Positions 1-7,490 of a DNA stretch of 33,114 nt are shown piece after piece. The notes under the pieces are model-generated. The model ran no database searches and was not told where the DNA came from. It saw only the letters and a program-made list of their open reading frames with translations. The translations under genes were made by a program, and so were the position numbers. Positions within the stretch are counted from its first letter, which is position 1, and the number at the start of each line of letters is the position of its first letter. The stretch comes from Candidatus Saccharimonadota bacterium (lineage in GTDB: Bacteria > Patescibacteriota > Saccharimonadia > Saccharimonadales > Saccharimonadaceae), in NCBI GenBank assembly GCA_017404955.1, contig JAFRBH010000006.1, positions 1-33,114 of the forward strand. The letters are read 5' to 3'.

Positions 1-464
1 CCAGAAGTTAGAGTAGGAATAGTGCCTACACTAGACTCTACAGCACTGTCTGTATTAATTAGAGCTGTAGTATAAGCAGGAGTAGGTGTACTATGATCTC
101 TACCAATACTGGTTAGATATAGTCTATAGCCAGTAGCATTAGAAGTACTAGCTTCTGCAATAAACGAACCTTTGGTAAAGGCGCCATTTGGTGTAGGGGT
201 GATGTTTAGTACTAGATTGTCTAGTTCGGAGGTAGCTGTACTATCTAGGATGCGTAGGTTGATGATTTCTGGAAGAGTTACGGAGACTTGAGAAGTAGCA
301 GAAGTAGTCCCAGTTGTAGCGGAAACTGAAGATGAAGCAGAGATAGAAGTAAGAGTGAGAGAAGTGATAACGGTAGTAATGCCAAGAAGAGAAAGCACGG
401 GTATAGCACTCAGTATGCTAAACCTCTTTAATAAGTACCCCCCCCCATAACTATTTTTTGACAT
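1..464 (-). CDS. Partial secreted/surface protein, N-terminal part (runs off the window)
   Basis: The frame is open from an ATG at 462-464 to the window edge, giving about 154 residues. A strong AGGAGGT ribosome binding site lies just upstream. The N-terminus reads MSKNSYGGGYLLKRFS, then a hydrophobic stretch (about residues 16-45) suits a signal peptide or membrane anchor, and then a Ser/Thr-rich region suits an extracellular protein. A later stretch (ATGYRLYLTS) resembles the N-terminal halves of large surface proteins in Saccharibacteria that often carry FISUMP domains; that link is from memory and is not shown here. Codons 7-9 are an unbroken run of nine G. Gaining or losing one G leads to a stop within about ten codons, so the gene could be switched by slippage. 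The full function is unknown. Confidence 0.75.
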   Translation of the reverse strand, partial: MSKNSYGGGYLLKRFSILSAIPVLSLLGITTVITSLTLTSISASSSVSATTGTTSATSQVSVTLPEIINLRILDSTATSELDNLVLNITPTPNGAFTKGSFIAEASTSNATGYRLYLTSIGRDHSTPTPAYTTALINTDSAVESSVGTIPTLTS

Positions 465-485
465 TATACCTCCTATGTTTATTTA

Positions 486-515
486 AGTATATCATAAAAT
501 TATAAAGTTCAACAA
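486..515 (-). promoter_or_regulatory. Probable promoter of the left-edge surface protein gene
   Basis: On the minus strand TTGTTG is followed after 18 bases by TATACT, which is preceded by TGA as an extended -10. It lies about 20 bases upstream of the ribosome binding site. The -35 is weak. Confidence 0.4.
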
Positions 516-544
516 GAAACTGGCCCAAAAATAGCCAGTTTCTT
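514..544 (-). terminator. Stem-loop at the end of the membrane protein gene
   Basis: A perfect 11-bp stem (AAGAAACTGGC / GCCAGTTTCTT) with a 9-base loop lies just after the stop codon of the 558-1091 gene. The T-run after the stem is poor, so termination efficiency is uncertain. Confidence 0.6.
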
Positions 545-557
545 TCCAGTTTTATAT

Positions 558-1091
558 CTAAAACTCGAAGTGGGTATTACCAGAATGGACCTTGACATGT
601 CCATCTTTGATTTGAACAATGTCGCATTTACCATCTTTGTTGTCGCAATCCTTGACGTCAATATCGACACCCTCAATTACGCTCTGATAGATATCATAAA
701 GGTTGCCACCGTTTCGTTGAGCCCAGATGCTGCCGGTGACACAGCTGCCAACAAAGATGCCGAAGATGAGCACTACGCTAGCGATAATTGTAGCAATAAG
801 ACCTTTGCCAGCACGTTTCTTGCTGAAGAAATAAGCCACACACTTACCAAAGATAATAAAGCCTAACACGGTAGAAAGAGCCAGCATTGATGCAAGTAGT
901 ACTCCAGAGGTAATCAAAAGCCCGGCATCTGGTGCATTGGTAGAGAACAACGCTGCGAGACCGTAACTTAAAGTTGGGACTAAAATGATGGTTTTAACAA
1001 TGTTATAAAGTAAACCAAAGATGCCCACGATGAGGAGCGATATTCTTAAACCCTCTTTGGCTGGGGTCTCTTCTTCTTTCTTGTCTGCCAT
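558..1091 (-). CDS. Three-helix membrane protein of unknown function
   Basis: This 177-residue protein has a charged N-terminus (MADKKEEETPAKEG), hydrophobic segments at about residues 17-48, 57-83 and 97-122, and a soluble C-terminal part of about 55 residues with two cysteines in a short Asp-rich stretch (DCDNKDGKCD). The start at 1091 is preferred over an in-frame ATG 20 codons upstream because AAGGAGA lies 6-12 bases before it and a promoter -10 box overlaps the longer version. It has its own promoter and stem-loop and follows the terminator of the ribosomal operon, so it is a single-gene unit. I do not recognise the family. The pattern fits an envelope protein with a small exposed domain. 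Confidence 0.8.
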   Translation of the reverse strand: MADKKEEETPAKEGLRISLLIVGIFGLLYNIVKTIILVPTLSYGLAALFSTNAPDAGLLITSGVLLASMLALSTVLGFIIFGKCVAYFFSKKRAGKGLIATIIASVVLIFGIFVGSCVTGSIWAQRNGGNLYDIYQSVIEGVDIDVKDCDNKDGKCDIVQIKDGHVKVHSGNTHFEF

Positions 1092-1116
1092 ATTTTCTCC
1101 TTGATTAGATATTTTT

Positions 1117-1145
1117 ATTATAACAATTTTAGGAAGAATATTCCA
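1117..1145 (-). promoter_or_regulatory. Promoter of the three-helix membrane protein
   Basis: An extended -10 TGTTATAAT (-10 hexamer at 1117-1122) lies 17 bases from TGGAAT on the minus strand. Confidence 0.6.
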
Positions 1146-1150
1146 CTCCA

Positions 1151-1183
1151 CGAAAAAAGGCCCTTTTGAAGGGTCTTTTTTCG
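1151..1183 (-). terminator. Terminator of the L3-L15 ribosomal protein operon
   Basis: Two 15-base arms flank a 3-base loop, with a CCCTT/AAGGG core and A/T flanks that give a T-run on both strands. The core has one G-T pair on the plus strand, equal to one A-C mismatch on the minus strand. It starts directly after the L15 stop codon. Confidence 0.8.
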
Positions 1184-1189
1184 GAAATC

Positions 1190-1672
1190 TTATTTCTTTT
1201 CGCCTTTTCTGCTATCTTCTCTAGTCTTACGAGCGGGAACAGTAGCTTTCTTAAATGTGCCGCCGGCCTTTTTGATAGCCTCTACAGCAGTCTTAGAAGC
1301 AAATTGTGTTTCTAGAGCTACCTTGGCGGTTAGTTCGCCGCGGGAGATGATTTTGACCTTGGCGTATGGGCTCTTAATCAAACCTGCTTCGTACAATGCA
1401 AAGTTGTCGACAGTTCCCTTTAGGCCATTTAGTCTATCGGTGTAGACGACCTCAGCTTTAGCATGAATAGATTTGAAACCTTTGAGTTTTGGTACAGCTT
1501 GCATAATAGCGCGCTGACCACCCATGAATCCAGCTGGCATCTTGCGATGACCAGTACGAGATTTCTGACCTTTGGTACCGCGACCAGCAGTTTTACCTTG
1601 GCCCGCAGAAATGCCACGACCTTTTCTAGAAGGACGAGCGTTTGCAGTGACGTTTAAATCATTGTATTTCAT
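1190..1672 (-). CDS. rplO: 50S ribosomal protein L15
   Basis: L15 is an assembly protein of the large subunit that contacts 23S rRNA. The protein has 160 residues and carries the Gly/Arg/Lys-rich N-terminal signature (KGRGISAGQGKTAGRGTKGQ, about residues 17-36) and the later GGQRAI segment. It is slightly longer than usual and ends in a basic tail (RKTREDSRKGEKK). Its ATG shares one base with the S5 stop (TAATG), so the two are probably translationally coupled. It directly follows S5; most bacteria have rpmD (L30) between them. It is the last gene of the operon. Here secY does not follow, although it does in most bacteria. Confidence 0.97.
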   Translation of the reverse strand: MKYNDLNVTANARPSRKGRGISAGQGKTAGRGTKGQKSRTGHRKMPAGFMGGQRAIMQAVPKLKGFKSIHAKAEVVYTDRLNGLKGTVDNFALYEAGLIKSPYAKVKIISRGELTAKVALETQFASKTAVEAIKKAGGTFKKATVPARKTREDSRKGEKK

Positions 1673-2376
1673 TATTTAGCCTCCTTCTTAGCAGCTTTTT
1701 TGGCTGGAGCCTTTTTGGTTGCAGGTTTAGCGGCAGGCTTTTCAGCTTTGGCTTCACCTTTATTCTTGGTAGTTTCCCATTCTTTTCTAGGAACCTGTTG
1801 CCTCAAGCCCTCAACTACGGCGTAAGCGATGTTAACCTTATTGGTACTACCTAGAGATTTAGAAATCAAGTTCTTGACCCCAGTTAGACCGATGATAGAA
1901 CGAACTACGCCACCGGCGATAATACCAGTACCAGGGGCAGCCGGCTTCATCAAGACATCTGCACCGGTGATTTTAGTTTCTACTTCGTGACAAATAGTTT
2001 CTTTGTCCATAGAGAATTCAACGATATTCTTCTTAGCCTTAGCGGTTGCTTTAGCTACAGCAGAAGTAACGTCGTTGCCCTTAGCAACACCGACACCAAC
2101 TTTGTTCTTGTGGTTGCCGATAGCAACTAGGGCTTTGAAACGCATGCGGCGACCACCAGCGACAGTACGAGAAACACGATCGATATTGATAGTAACTTCA
2201 TCATATTCTTTTGGTGCAACGTCGGCTTTAATACGATTCCTGCGACGATTATTGCGATGATCAAATGGACGACCACCGATATCGCGAGACTTTCTGGTTG
2301 CAGCAGTCTCATCAGTCATCTTCAAAGTACCAGACTTGTTAATGACCTTTGGTTGATTTGCGTTATTTTCTGCCAT
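1672..2376 (-). CDS. rpsE: 30S ribosomal protein S5, with N- and C-terminal extensions
   Basis: S5 lies near the decoding site of the small subunit and affects fidelity and assembly. The double-stranded RNA-binding and S5 C-terminal domains occupy about residues 55-205 (YDEVTINIDRVSRTVAGGRR; later GVGVAKGNDV and APGTGIIAGG). At 234 residues it is far longer than the usual 165 or so. It has an extra N-terminal segment of about 50 residues rich in Arg and Asn, and a Lys/Ala/Pro tail of about 30 residues. GGAGTTCTAATATG at the L18-S5 junction shows the ribosome binding site and the closely spaced stop and start. Confidence 0.97.
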   Translation of the reverse strand: MAENNANQPKVINKSGTLKMTDETAATRKSRDIGGRPFDHRNNRRRNRIKADVAPKEYDEVTINIDRVSRTVAGGRRMRFKALVAIGNHKNKVGVGVAKGNDVTSAVAKATAKAKKNIVEFSMDKETICHEVETKITGADVLMKPAAPGTGIIAGGVVRSIIGLTGVKNLISKSLGSTNKVNIAYAVVEGLRQQVPRKEWETTKNKGEAKAEKPAAKPATKKAPAKKAAKKEAK

Positions 2377-2377
2377 A

Positions 2378-2707
2378 TTAGAACTCCAATCCTTCCTTAC
2401 GTGCAGCGTCAGCTAGAGCAGACAAGTGTCCAGCGTAAGCCTTAGGGCCACGATCAAAGACCACAGTCTTAATTTTGGCTTTCTTTGCTTTTTCTGCAAT
2501 TTCTTTACCAACGACAGCGGCTTTCTCGGTCTTAGTGCCAGAAAGTTTTTTGCCAACTGTAGTAGCATAAGCTAATGTAACTCTATTATCATCATCGATG
2601 ACCTGCGCAGTAACGTGAAGATTACTGACGTGCACAGATAAACGAGGGCGCTTAGCGGTGCCATGAATCTTGGCACGAGTACGATTTGCGCGATATTCAG
2701 CTTTCAT
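2378..2707 (-). CDS. rplR: 50S ribosomal protein L18
   Basis: L18 binds 5S rRNA together with L5 and carries it into the large subunit. The protein has 109 residues, close to the family norm. It shows the basic N-terminus and the typical RPRLSVHVSNLHVTAQVIDD stretch (residues 19-38), and it ends in AGHLSALADAARKEGLEF as L18 proteins do (usually RV.ALADAAREAGL.F). The start codon shares one base with the stop of L6 (TAATG). Its place between L6 and S5 is the normal spc order. Confidence 0.97.
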   Translation of the reverse strand: MKAEYRANRTRAKIHGTAKRPRLSVHVSNLHVTAQVIDDDNRVTLAYATTVGKKLSGTKTEKAAVVGKEIAEKAKKAKIKTVVFDRGPKAYAGHLSALADAARKEGLEF

Positions 2708-3243
2708 TATTTCTTACCTGCCTTTCCGGCCTTGCGGATGATGTGTTCACCCACATACCTAATACCTTTACCCTTGTATGGTTCAGGCTTCTTTAGACTT
2801 CTGATTTCTGCTGCGACCTGGCCGACCTTTTGCTTATCGATGCCAGATACGATAATTTCCATCTTATCAACTTTTAGTTCGATACCATCTGGAGCAGTGT
2901 ATTTAACAGGGTGAGAGAAACCTAGGGCCATCTCAATCTGTTTGCCACCGCCTGACAGACGGAAACCAACACCTTGAATTTCTAGTCTCTTTTCAAAACC
3001 TTTGGTTACACCGACGACAGCGTTATTGATTAATGCACGCTGAAGACCGTGCCAAGCCTTAGATTCTGGTTCGTCATCTTTACGGGTGACGATAACCTGA
3101 TTTTCTTCTACCTTGGTGGTAGTATTCTGTTGAACTGGAACCTGGAGTGTGCCTTTAGGGCCTGCGACAGTGATTTCACTTTCGCCGACCGTAATTGTCA
3201 CGCCTGCAGGAATTTCAACAGGTAGTTTTCCGATACGACTCAT
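2707..3243 (-). CDS. rplF: 50S ribosomal protein L6
   Basis: L6 sits near the sarcin-ricin loop and the factor-binding site of the large subunit. The 178-residue length is typical. The N-terminal MSRIGKLPVEIPAGV and the C-terminal signature PEPYKGKGIRYVGE (about residues 153-166) are clear. AAAGGAATAAAATG gives the start. The 38 bases between S8 and L6 are the largest gap in the operon and hold an extended -10 box, so L6-L18-S5-L15 may also be transcribed separately. Confidence 0.97.
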   Translation of the reverse strand: MSRIGKLPVEIPAGVTITVGESEITVAGPKGTLQVPVQQNTTTKVEENQVIVTRKDDEPESKAWHGLQRALINNAVVGVTKGFEKRLEIQGVGFRLSGGGKQIEMALGFSHPVKYTAPDGIELKVDKMEIIVSGIDKQKVGQVAAEIRSLKKPEPYKGKGIRYVGEHIIRKAGKAGKK

Positions 3244-3269
3244 TTTATTCCTTTCTTAAAACTTTAATT

Positions 3270-3278
3270 ATTATAACA
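3270..3278 (-). promoter_or_regulatory. Possible internal promoter before L6
   Basis: On the minus strand TGTTATAAT, an exact extended -10, lies in the S8-L6 gap 32 bases before the L6 ATG. No good -35 is visible, because that position falls inside the S8 coding end. Confidence 0.45.
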
Positions 3279-3281
3279 CAT

Positions 3282-3683
3282 TTACCAAACTTTGACTAGG
3301 ATTTCACCACCTAGGCGAAGCTTCTTAGCCTCTTGGCCACTCATCACACCTTTAGAGGTGGAGATGAGAACGATACCACGACCAGATTTGATGGTTGGGA
3401 TATCATCAGCAGAGGTATAAACTCTACGACCTGGTTTAGAAACCTTGGTAATTTCATTGATGCGAGCGTTAGCATCTGCTTTGTTGATGATAACATGAAG
3501 AATATCACGTGGGTGAGACTTCTCTACTTCGTAGTCTTCAATGTAACCATCTTTCTTGAGGCCTTCTACAACTGCAACTTTAAGTTTAGAAGTAGGGACC
3601 TTAACTTCGTTCTTAGAAACCTGAATAGCATTGCGGATGCGAGTAATCAGGTCAGCGATTTGATCAGTAGATTGTAATGACAT
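3282..3683 (-). CDS. rpsH: 30S ribosomal protein S8
   Basis: S8 binds the central domain of 16S rRNA, and in E. coli it also represses the spc operon. The protein has 133 residues, the usual length. The N-terminal DQIADLITRIRNA and the C-terminal STSKGVMSGQEAKK (about residues 108-121) identify the family; the more common C-terminal form is STS.GVMT..EA. The start has an AAAGGAG ribosome binding site. It lies between S14 and L6 as in the standard spc order. Confidence 0.97.
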   Translation of the reverse strand: MSLQSTDQIADLITRIRNAIQVSKNEVKVPTSKLKVAVVEGLKKDGYIEDYEVEKSHPRDILHVIINKADANARINEITKVSKPGRRVYTSADDIPTIKSGRGIVLISTSKGVMSGQEAKKLRLGGEILVKVW

Positions 3684-3698
3684 TTTTACTCCTTTCCT

Positions 3699-3968
3699 TT
3701 ACCAGCTACTCTTTGTTACACCAGGGATTTCGCCCTTGCTTGCTTTTTCACGGAAGTTAATACGAGATAGACCAAATCTGCGCATATAACCACGTGGACG
3801 ACCGTCTAAAAGATCGCGATTCTTGAGCCTTGTAGGACTTGAATTTCTAGGAAGTTTCTGCAAACCTTCTAGATCTCCGGCGGCCTTCAAAGCAGCGCGC
3901 TTATCTTTGTATTTGTCGTACATTTTCTGCCTTTTTTGATCGCGGAGGACAGCTGATTTCTTAGCCAT
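3699..3968 (-). CDS. rpsN: 30S ribosomal protein S14, zinc-free form
   Basis: S14 is a late-assembling protein of the small-subunit head. The 89-residue length and the C-terminal signature ([19 protein letters not shown], about residues 58-76) identify it. It has no cysteine at all, so it is the longer C-minus form without a zinc ribbon. The ATG at 3968 is chosen because the protein then begins [13 protein letters not shown], as in the family. A longer in-frame start would overlap the end of L5. It follows L5 immediately (stop at 3970). Confidence 0.96.
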   Translation of the reverse strand: MAKKSAVLRDQKRQKMYDKYKDKRAALKAAGDLEGLQKLPRNSSPTRLKNRDLLDGRPRGYMRRFGLSRINFREKASKGEIPGVTKSSW

Positions 3969-3969
3969 A

Positions 3970-4542
3970 TTACTTCTCCTCCTTCTCAAAAGGCATACCA
4001 AATAGTTCTAGCAACTTGGTGCTCCCTTCTTTTGAACCGTTCTTAATGATAAATGTTACTTCTAGGCCATGCAAAACTGCTGCATCTTCGAAAGTGATTT
4101 CTGGGAATACAGTCTGTTCGTTAAGACCTAGGCTGTAGTTGCCTTGGTTGTCAAAGCTATTCTTCTTAACGCCGTGGAAGTCACGTACGTGTGGAAGTGC
4201 GATGTTGATGAGACGATCAACGAATTCGTACATCTTAGCACCTCTAAGGGTGGTAAGATAACCAATTGGTGCGCCCATACCTTTTCTAATCTTGAAAGTA
4301 GCGATTGACTTCTTAGCAAGACGAGAAGTAGTAGCTTGACCGGTAATTTTAGCAATAGTAAGCTCTACGGTCTCTGTAAATCTCTTATCTTCGCGCTTTT
4401 TACCAACGCCAGAAGATACGATAACCTTCTCTAGTTTTGGAACTTGGTTAACATTCTTGATGTTTAGTTCCTTCATTAGAGTTTTGACAATTTCCTTGTC
4501 ATATTTCTCTTTTAGTCTTGGGACATATTTAGTTTCAGCCAT
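3970..4542 (-). CDS. rplE: 50S ribosomal protein L5
   Basis: L5 binds 5S rRNA and forms an intersubunit bridge with the small-subunit head and the P-site tRNA. The 190-residue protein shows the hallmark regions: [13 protein letters not shown] at the N-terminus, [15 protein letters not shown], and [20 protein letters not shown] in the middle. The usual form of the last is LPR.RDFRG...SFDG.GN. It ends with a short acidic/basic tail. Its start codon shares one base with the stop of L24 (TAATG). Confidence 0.97.
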   Translation of the reverse strand: MAETKYVPRLKEKYDKEIVKTLMKELNIKNVNQVPKLEKVIVSSGVGKKREDKRFTETVELTIAKITGQATTSRLAKKSIATFKIRKGMGAPIGYLTTLRGAKMYEFVDRLINIALPHVRDFHGVKKNSFDNQGNYSLGLNEQTVFPEITFEDAAVLHGLEVTFIIKNGSKEGSTKLLELFGMPFEKEEK

Positions 4543-4769
4543 TACTTACCCTCCTTTTTTAGGTTAGATAGGTCAATGCCAACATGAATAGTCTTTTTGC
4601 CACCAGCTGGGTTGTACTGGGTTTTGCGCATGTGGCGCTCACGAACCTCAATACCTTCAACCATAGCTTTGTGGTTTTTTCTATCCATTTTTACAATTTT
4701 GCCGGTTTTACCCTTGTTGTCGCCAGAAATAATCTTGACGGTATCATTGATTTTCAAATTCTGTGCCAT
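4542..4769 (-). CDS. rplX: 50S ribosomal protein L24, short form
   Basis: L24 is an assembly initiator that binds the 5' end of 23S rRNA. The KOW motif is clear near the N-terminus (NDTVKIISGDNKGKTGKIVK), followed by VEGIEVRERHMRKTQ. At 75 residues it is shorter than the usual 100 or so, because the C-terminal part after the second conserved block (HVGIDLSNLKKEGK here) is missing. It starts two bases after the L14 stop codon region (TAATATG). Confidence 0.95.
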   Translation of the reverse strand: MAQNLKINDTVKIISGDNKGKTGKIVKMDRKNHKAMVEGIEVRERHMRKTQYNPAGGKKTIHVGIDLSNLKKEGK

Positions 4770-4770
4770 A

Positions 4771-5139
4771 TTAGAGTACCTCCGGTGCTAAGCTGATAAT
4801 CTTGGAAAAACCGTGTTCGCGAAGCTCTCTTGGAACTGGGCCAAAGACACGAGTACCCTTTGGGGTCTTATCGTCATTAATAAGCACTGCGGCATTATCA
4901 TCGAAACGGATGGTGGAGCCATCTGGACGACGGATTTGAGCGCGAGTGCGAACGATAACTGCACGAACGACAGCTTTCTTCTTAACGCCACCAGTAGGTG
5001 ATGCATCTTTTACGCTAGCGGTAACGATATCACCAACGTGAGCATAGCGAGCACGAGTCCCGCCAAGGACACGGATTACACCAAGTTCTTTGGCGCCACT
5101 GTTGTCAGCAACTTTTAATCTAGTTTCCTGCTCAATCAT
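4771..5139 (-). CDS. rplN: 50S ribosomal protein L14
   Basis: L14 lies at the subunit interface and is the docking point of the silencing factor RsfS. Length is exactly the standard 122 residues. The N-terminal [19 protein letters not shown] and the C-terminal [14 protein letters not shown] are near-consensus. The third conserved residue block has VIRVLGG where CI.VLGG is more common, so the usual cysteine is absent. An AAAGGAG ribosome binding site sits before the ATG. Confidence 0.97.
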   Translation of the reverse strand: MIEQETRLKVADNSGAKELGVIRVLGGTRARYAHVGDIVTASVKDASPTGGVKKKAVVRAVIVRTRAQIRRPDGSTIRFDDNAAVLINDDKTPKGTRVFGPVPRELREHGFSKIISLAPEVL

Positions 5140-5141
5140 AT

Positions 5142-5498
5142 TTACTCCTTTACCTCTTCAGAAGTTTCTTCTTCAGCGGCCTTCTTAGCGGCTGCATCTG
5201 CGCCAACTTTTTCAGGAATTTCCACTTCGGTAACATCTTCTTTGAGGGTAACTGCGCCGTGTGATTTCTCCAAGATTTTAACTAAATTGTAGTTAACGGT
5301 CTTAGAAAATGGGCGGCATTCGACGATTTCGACTTTATCGCCAACTTTTGCTTCATTTTTCTCATCGTGAGCGGTGTACTTACGAGTCTTGGTGTACTGC
5401 TTACGATAGAGTGGGTGAGTTTCGCGACTGGCAACGGAGACGGTAATGGTCTTGTCACGCTTGTCGGAAGAAACGAGCCCTTGAATAGTCTTAGCCAT
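5142..5498 (-). CDS. rpsQ: 30S ribosomal protein S17 with an acidic/Ala-rich tail
   Basis: S17 is a primary 16S rRNA-binding protein with an OB fold. The core (residues 1-82 or so) shows [34 protein letters not shown] and [12 protein letters not shown]. The protein has 118 residues against a usual 80-90. The extra C-terminal part is rich in Ala, Glu and Lys and is probably disordered. Its ATG shares one base with the stop of L29 (TAATG). Confidence 0.96.
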   Translation of the reverse strand: MAKTIQGLVSSDKRDKTITVSVASRETHPLYRKQYTKTRKYTAHDEKNEAKVGDKVEIVECRPFSKTVNYNLVKILEKSHGAVTLKEDVTEVEIPEKVGADAAAKKAAEEETSEEVKE

Positions 5499-5764
5499 TA
5501 CTTTGTTCCTTTCTTATCTTCTGCCTTGGCAACTTTAGCCTTAGCTTTTGGCTCGCCAGCAGCTTCGATTTTGGCTGCATTCTCGGCAGTTAATTTTCTT
5601 GCGATTTCCTTCTTGATACTCTTGATAGCGTGTGGATTGGTAAGAGTGCCGTCGTGTAGGCTCTTCTGAGCGATCAAGAGATCTGCTCTTAGTTCAGCGA
5701 CAGTCTTATTCTTGCTGTCAGCTTTTGCCTTCACGACCTTAGTCTTAGTTTTGTCTTTTGCCAT
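5498..5764 (-). CDS. rpmC: 50S ribosomal protein L29 with basic extensions
   Basis: L29 lies beside the peptide exit tunnel and forms part of the docking site for trigger factor and SRP. The two-helix core spans about residues 20-62 (VAELRADLLIAQKSLHDGTL, then IKSIKKEIARKLTAENA). Extra Lys/Ala-rich segments of about 18 residues at the N-terminus and 20 at the C-terminus bring it to 88 residues, against the usual 60-70. It follows L16 by two bases and precedes S17, the normal S10-operon order. Confidence 0.94.
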   Translation of the reverse strand: MAKDKTKTKVVKAKADSKNKTVAELRADLLIAQKSLHDGTLTNPHAIKSIKKEIARKLTAENAAKIEAAGEPKAKAKVAKAEDKKGTK

Positions 5765-5766
5765 AA

Positions 5767-6186
5767 CTAGAACTCCTCTCTCTTAACAATCTTACAGCGA
5801 ACTGGGAGTTTGTGAGAAGCAAGGCGGAGTGCCTCTTTTGCTTGCTCATCGGTGACGTCAGCAATTTCGAACATTACGGTGCCGGCTTTAACCTTAGCTA
5901 CGAAGAACTGTGGTTCACCTTTACCGCCACCCATCTTCACATCAAGAGGTTTCTTAGTGACAGGGGTGTGTGGGAAAATTCTGATCCAGATTTTACCACC
6001 ACGCTTGATGTAACGGGTAATTGCCTGGCGAGCTGCCTCGATTTGGCGGGAATTTACACGTTCATTGTCTAATGAAACTAGACCATAATCACCGAAATCT
6101 ACGCTGTTGCAGCGGGTAGCAACACCTTCGTTTTTACCTTTTCTCACTTTGCGGTGAGCGGTTTTCTTTGGAAGTAAAATAGCCAT
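5767..6186 (-). CDS. rplP: 50S ribosomal protein L16
   Basis: L16 helps position aminoacyl-tRNA in the A site. Length is 139 residues, as in the family. Signatures include VDFGDYGLVSLD, SRQIEAARQAITRYIKRGGK (about residues 46-65), WIRIFPHTPVTKKP and MGGGKGEPQFFVA. The N-terminus (MAILLPKKTAHRKVRKG) is slightly extended before the usual PKRTKYRK. Its ATG follows the stop of S3 in a TAATATG arrangement. Confidence 0.97.
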   Translation of the reverse strand: MAILLPKKTAHRKVRKGKNEGVATRCNSVDFGDYGLVSLDNERVNSRQIEAARQAITRYIKRGGKIWIRIFPHTPVTKKPLDVKMGGGKGEPQFFVAKVKAGTVMFEIADVTDEQAKEALRLASHKLPVRCKIVKREEF

Positions 6187-6187
6187 A

Positions 6188-6814
6188 TTATTTCTCCCCC
6201 TTATAGATCCAGACCTTTACGCCAACGATACCAGCGGTAGTTGGAGCGTGATGACAGTAGAAATCAATATCAGCACGAAGAGTGTGAAGAGGAACTGAGC
6301 CCTCGATAAACTTTTCACGACGAGACATTTCTGCGCCATTCAAGCGACCTGCTACCTCGATACGAACACCTTTAGCGCCGGCAGCCATTGTTGACTGGCA
6401 AGCCATCTTTACAGCGCGACGGAAGTTCATACGCTTACCAAGCTGGAAACCAATGTTTTCAGCGACAAGCTTAGCGTTTAGTTCTGGTTTTTTAATTTCT
6501 TCTACGTTAATTCTTACAGGACCTGAGGTAAATTTCTCGAGGTCTTTCTTTAGCTCATTGATACCTGCGCCCTGTTTGCCAATAACAGCACCAGCTTTTG
6601 CGGTCAAGATAGTAATAGTGATGAGATTTGGACTTCTCTCAATATTAATCTTGGCAATAGTTGGGCGGCTCTTAAAGCGCTCTTCAATAGCTTCACGGAT
6701 TTTAACGTCTTCTACTAACCAATTCTTGAAATCAGACTTCTTGGTAAACCATTTAGAAGACCAATCTTTACTGATTTGAAGACGGAAAGATCCAGGATTT
6801 ACTTTCTGACCCAT
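6188..6814 (-). CDS. rpsC: 30S ribosomal protein S3
   Basis: S3 lies at the mRNA entry channel and has helicase-related activity on incoming mRNA. The protein has 208 residues. It begins MGQKVNPGSFRLQISKDWSS, has the KH type II domain in the middle (AGAVIGKQGAGINELKKDLE; GKQG is the GxxG loop) and ends with the S3 C-terminal domain (GRLNGAEMSRREKFIEG..PLHTLRADIDF). It lacks the long C-terminal tail of some homologues. Its ATG shares one base with the L22 stop. Confidence 0.97.
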   Translation of the reverse strand: MGQKVNPGSFRLQISKDWSSKWFTKKSDFKNWLVEDVKIREAIEERFKSRPTIAKINIERSPNLITITILTAKAGAVIGKQGAGINELKKDLEKFTSGPVRINVEEIKKPELNAKLVAENIGFQLGKRMNFRRAVKMACQSTMAAGAKGVRIEVAGRLNGAEMSRREKFIEGSVPLHTLRADIDFYCHHAPTTAGIVGVKVWIYKGEK

Positions 6815-7194
6815 TACTTTTCCTCCTTCTTAACAGTTTTCTTCTCTTTTTCTTCACCAGCAACTTCGACAAAGATGTTGGAAGAAACTTTTTCGTAAGG
6901 TAAAGCACGTCCGCGGGATGCTGGTTTGTAGCGACGAATGCGGGTACCAGCAGTTACGGAGATACGAGCGATGCGAATGGTCTTTGGATCGATTGATGCA
7001 CCAGAGTTTAGCAAGTTTGCTCTTGCGGAGTCAATTGCTTTCATAACTGGTCTAGCAGCGCGACGTGGGGTGTTCTCTAGGATCACCATTGCGTCGGCGA
7101 CATAACGATCACGGACCAAGCTAGCAACAATGCTAGTTTTTCTTGGCATGCTGTCAATACCTTTAATATAGGCGTGTGCGAAGCGAGTTTCCAT
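6814..7194 (-). CDS. rplV: 50S ribosomal protein L22
   Basis: L22 has a long loop lining the exit tunnel and contributes to macrolide sensitivity. The protein has 126 residues. The family pattern is clear: a helix with LVRDRYVADAMVILENTPRR, the segment ARANLLNSGASIDP, and a loop region RISVTAGTRIRRYKPASRGR (about residues 77-96) where L22 usually has G...KR..PRA.GRA. The Lys/Glu-rich tail is short. Its start codon overlaps the S19 stop by one base. Confidence 0.96.
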   Translation of the reverse strand: METRFAHAYIKGIDSMPRKTSIVASLVRDRYVADAMVILENTPRRAARPVMKAIDSARANLLNSGASIDPKTIRIARISVTAGTRIRRYKPASRGRALPYEKVSSNIFVEVAGEEKEKKTVKKEEK

Positions 7195-7487
7195 TATGCA
7201 TCTCCTTTCGCAGCAGCTGCTTCAGCAGCTTTCTTACCGCCATGGCGTTTAAATTTGCGGGTTGGAGCAAACTCGCCAAGTTTGTGGCCAACCATGTTCT
7301 CGCTGACAAATACAGGGACATGAACTTTACCGTTGTGAACGGCAATAGTGCGACCCACCATTTCCGGAGAGATGGTAGATTGTCTAGCCCAAGTTTTGAT
7401 CACGGTGCGATCATCAGCGGAGAGAGCTTCAACCTTTTTTTGTAGCTTATAATCTACAAAAGGTCCTTTCTTAAGACTTCTACTCAT
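7194..7487 (-). CDS. rpsS: 30S ribosomal protein S19
   Basis: S19 is in the small-subunit head next to S13 and contacts A-site tRNA. The start [15 protein letters not shown] is near-consensus, followed by [29 protein letters not shown] and [19 protein letters not shown]. The 97-residue length includes a short Ala-rich tail after the normal end. It follows L2 by three bases. Confidence 0.97.
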   Translation of the reverse strand: MSRSLKKGPFVDYKLQKKVEALSADDRTVIKTWARQSTISPEMVGRTIAVHNGKVHVPVFVSENMVGHKLGEFAPTRKFKRHGGKKAAEAAAAKGDA

Positions 7488-7490
7488 AGA

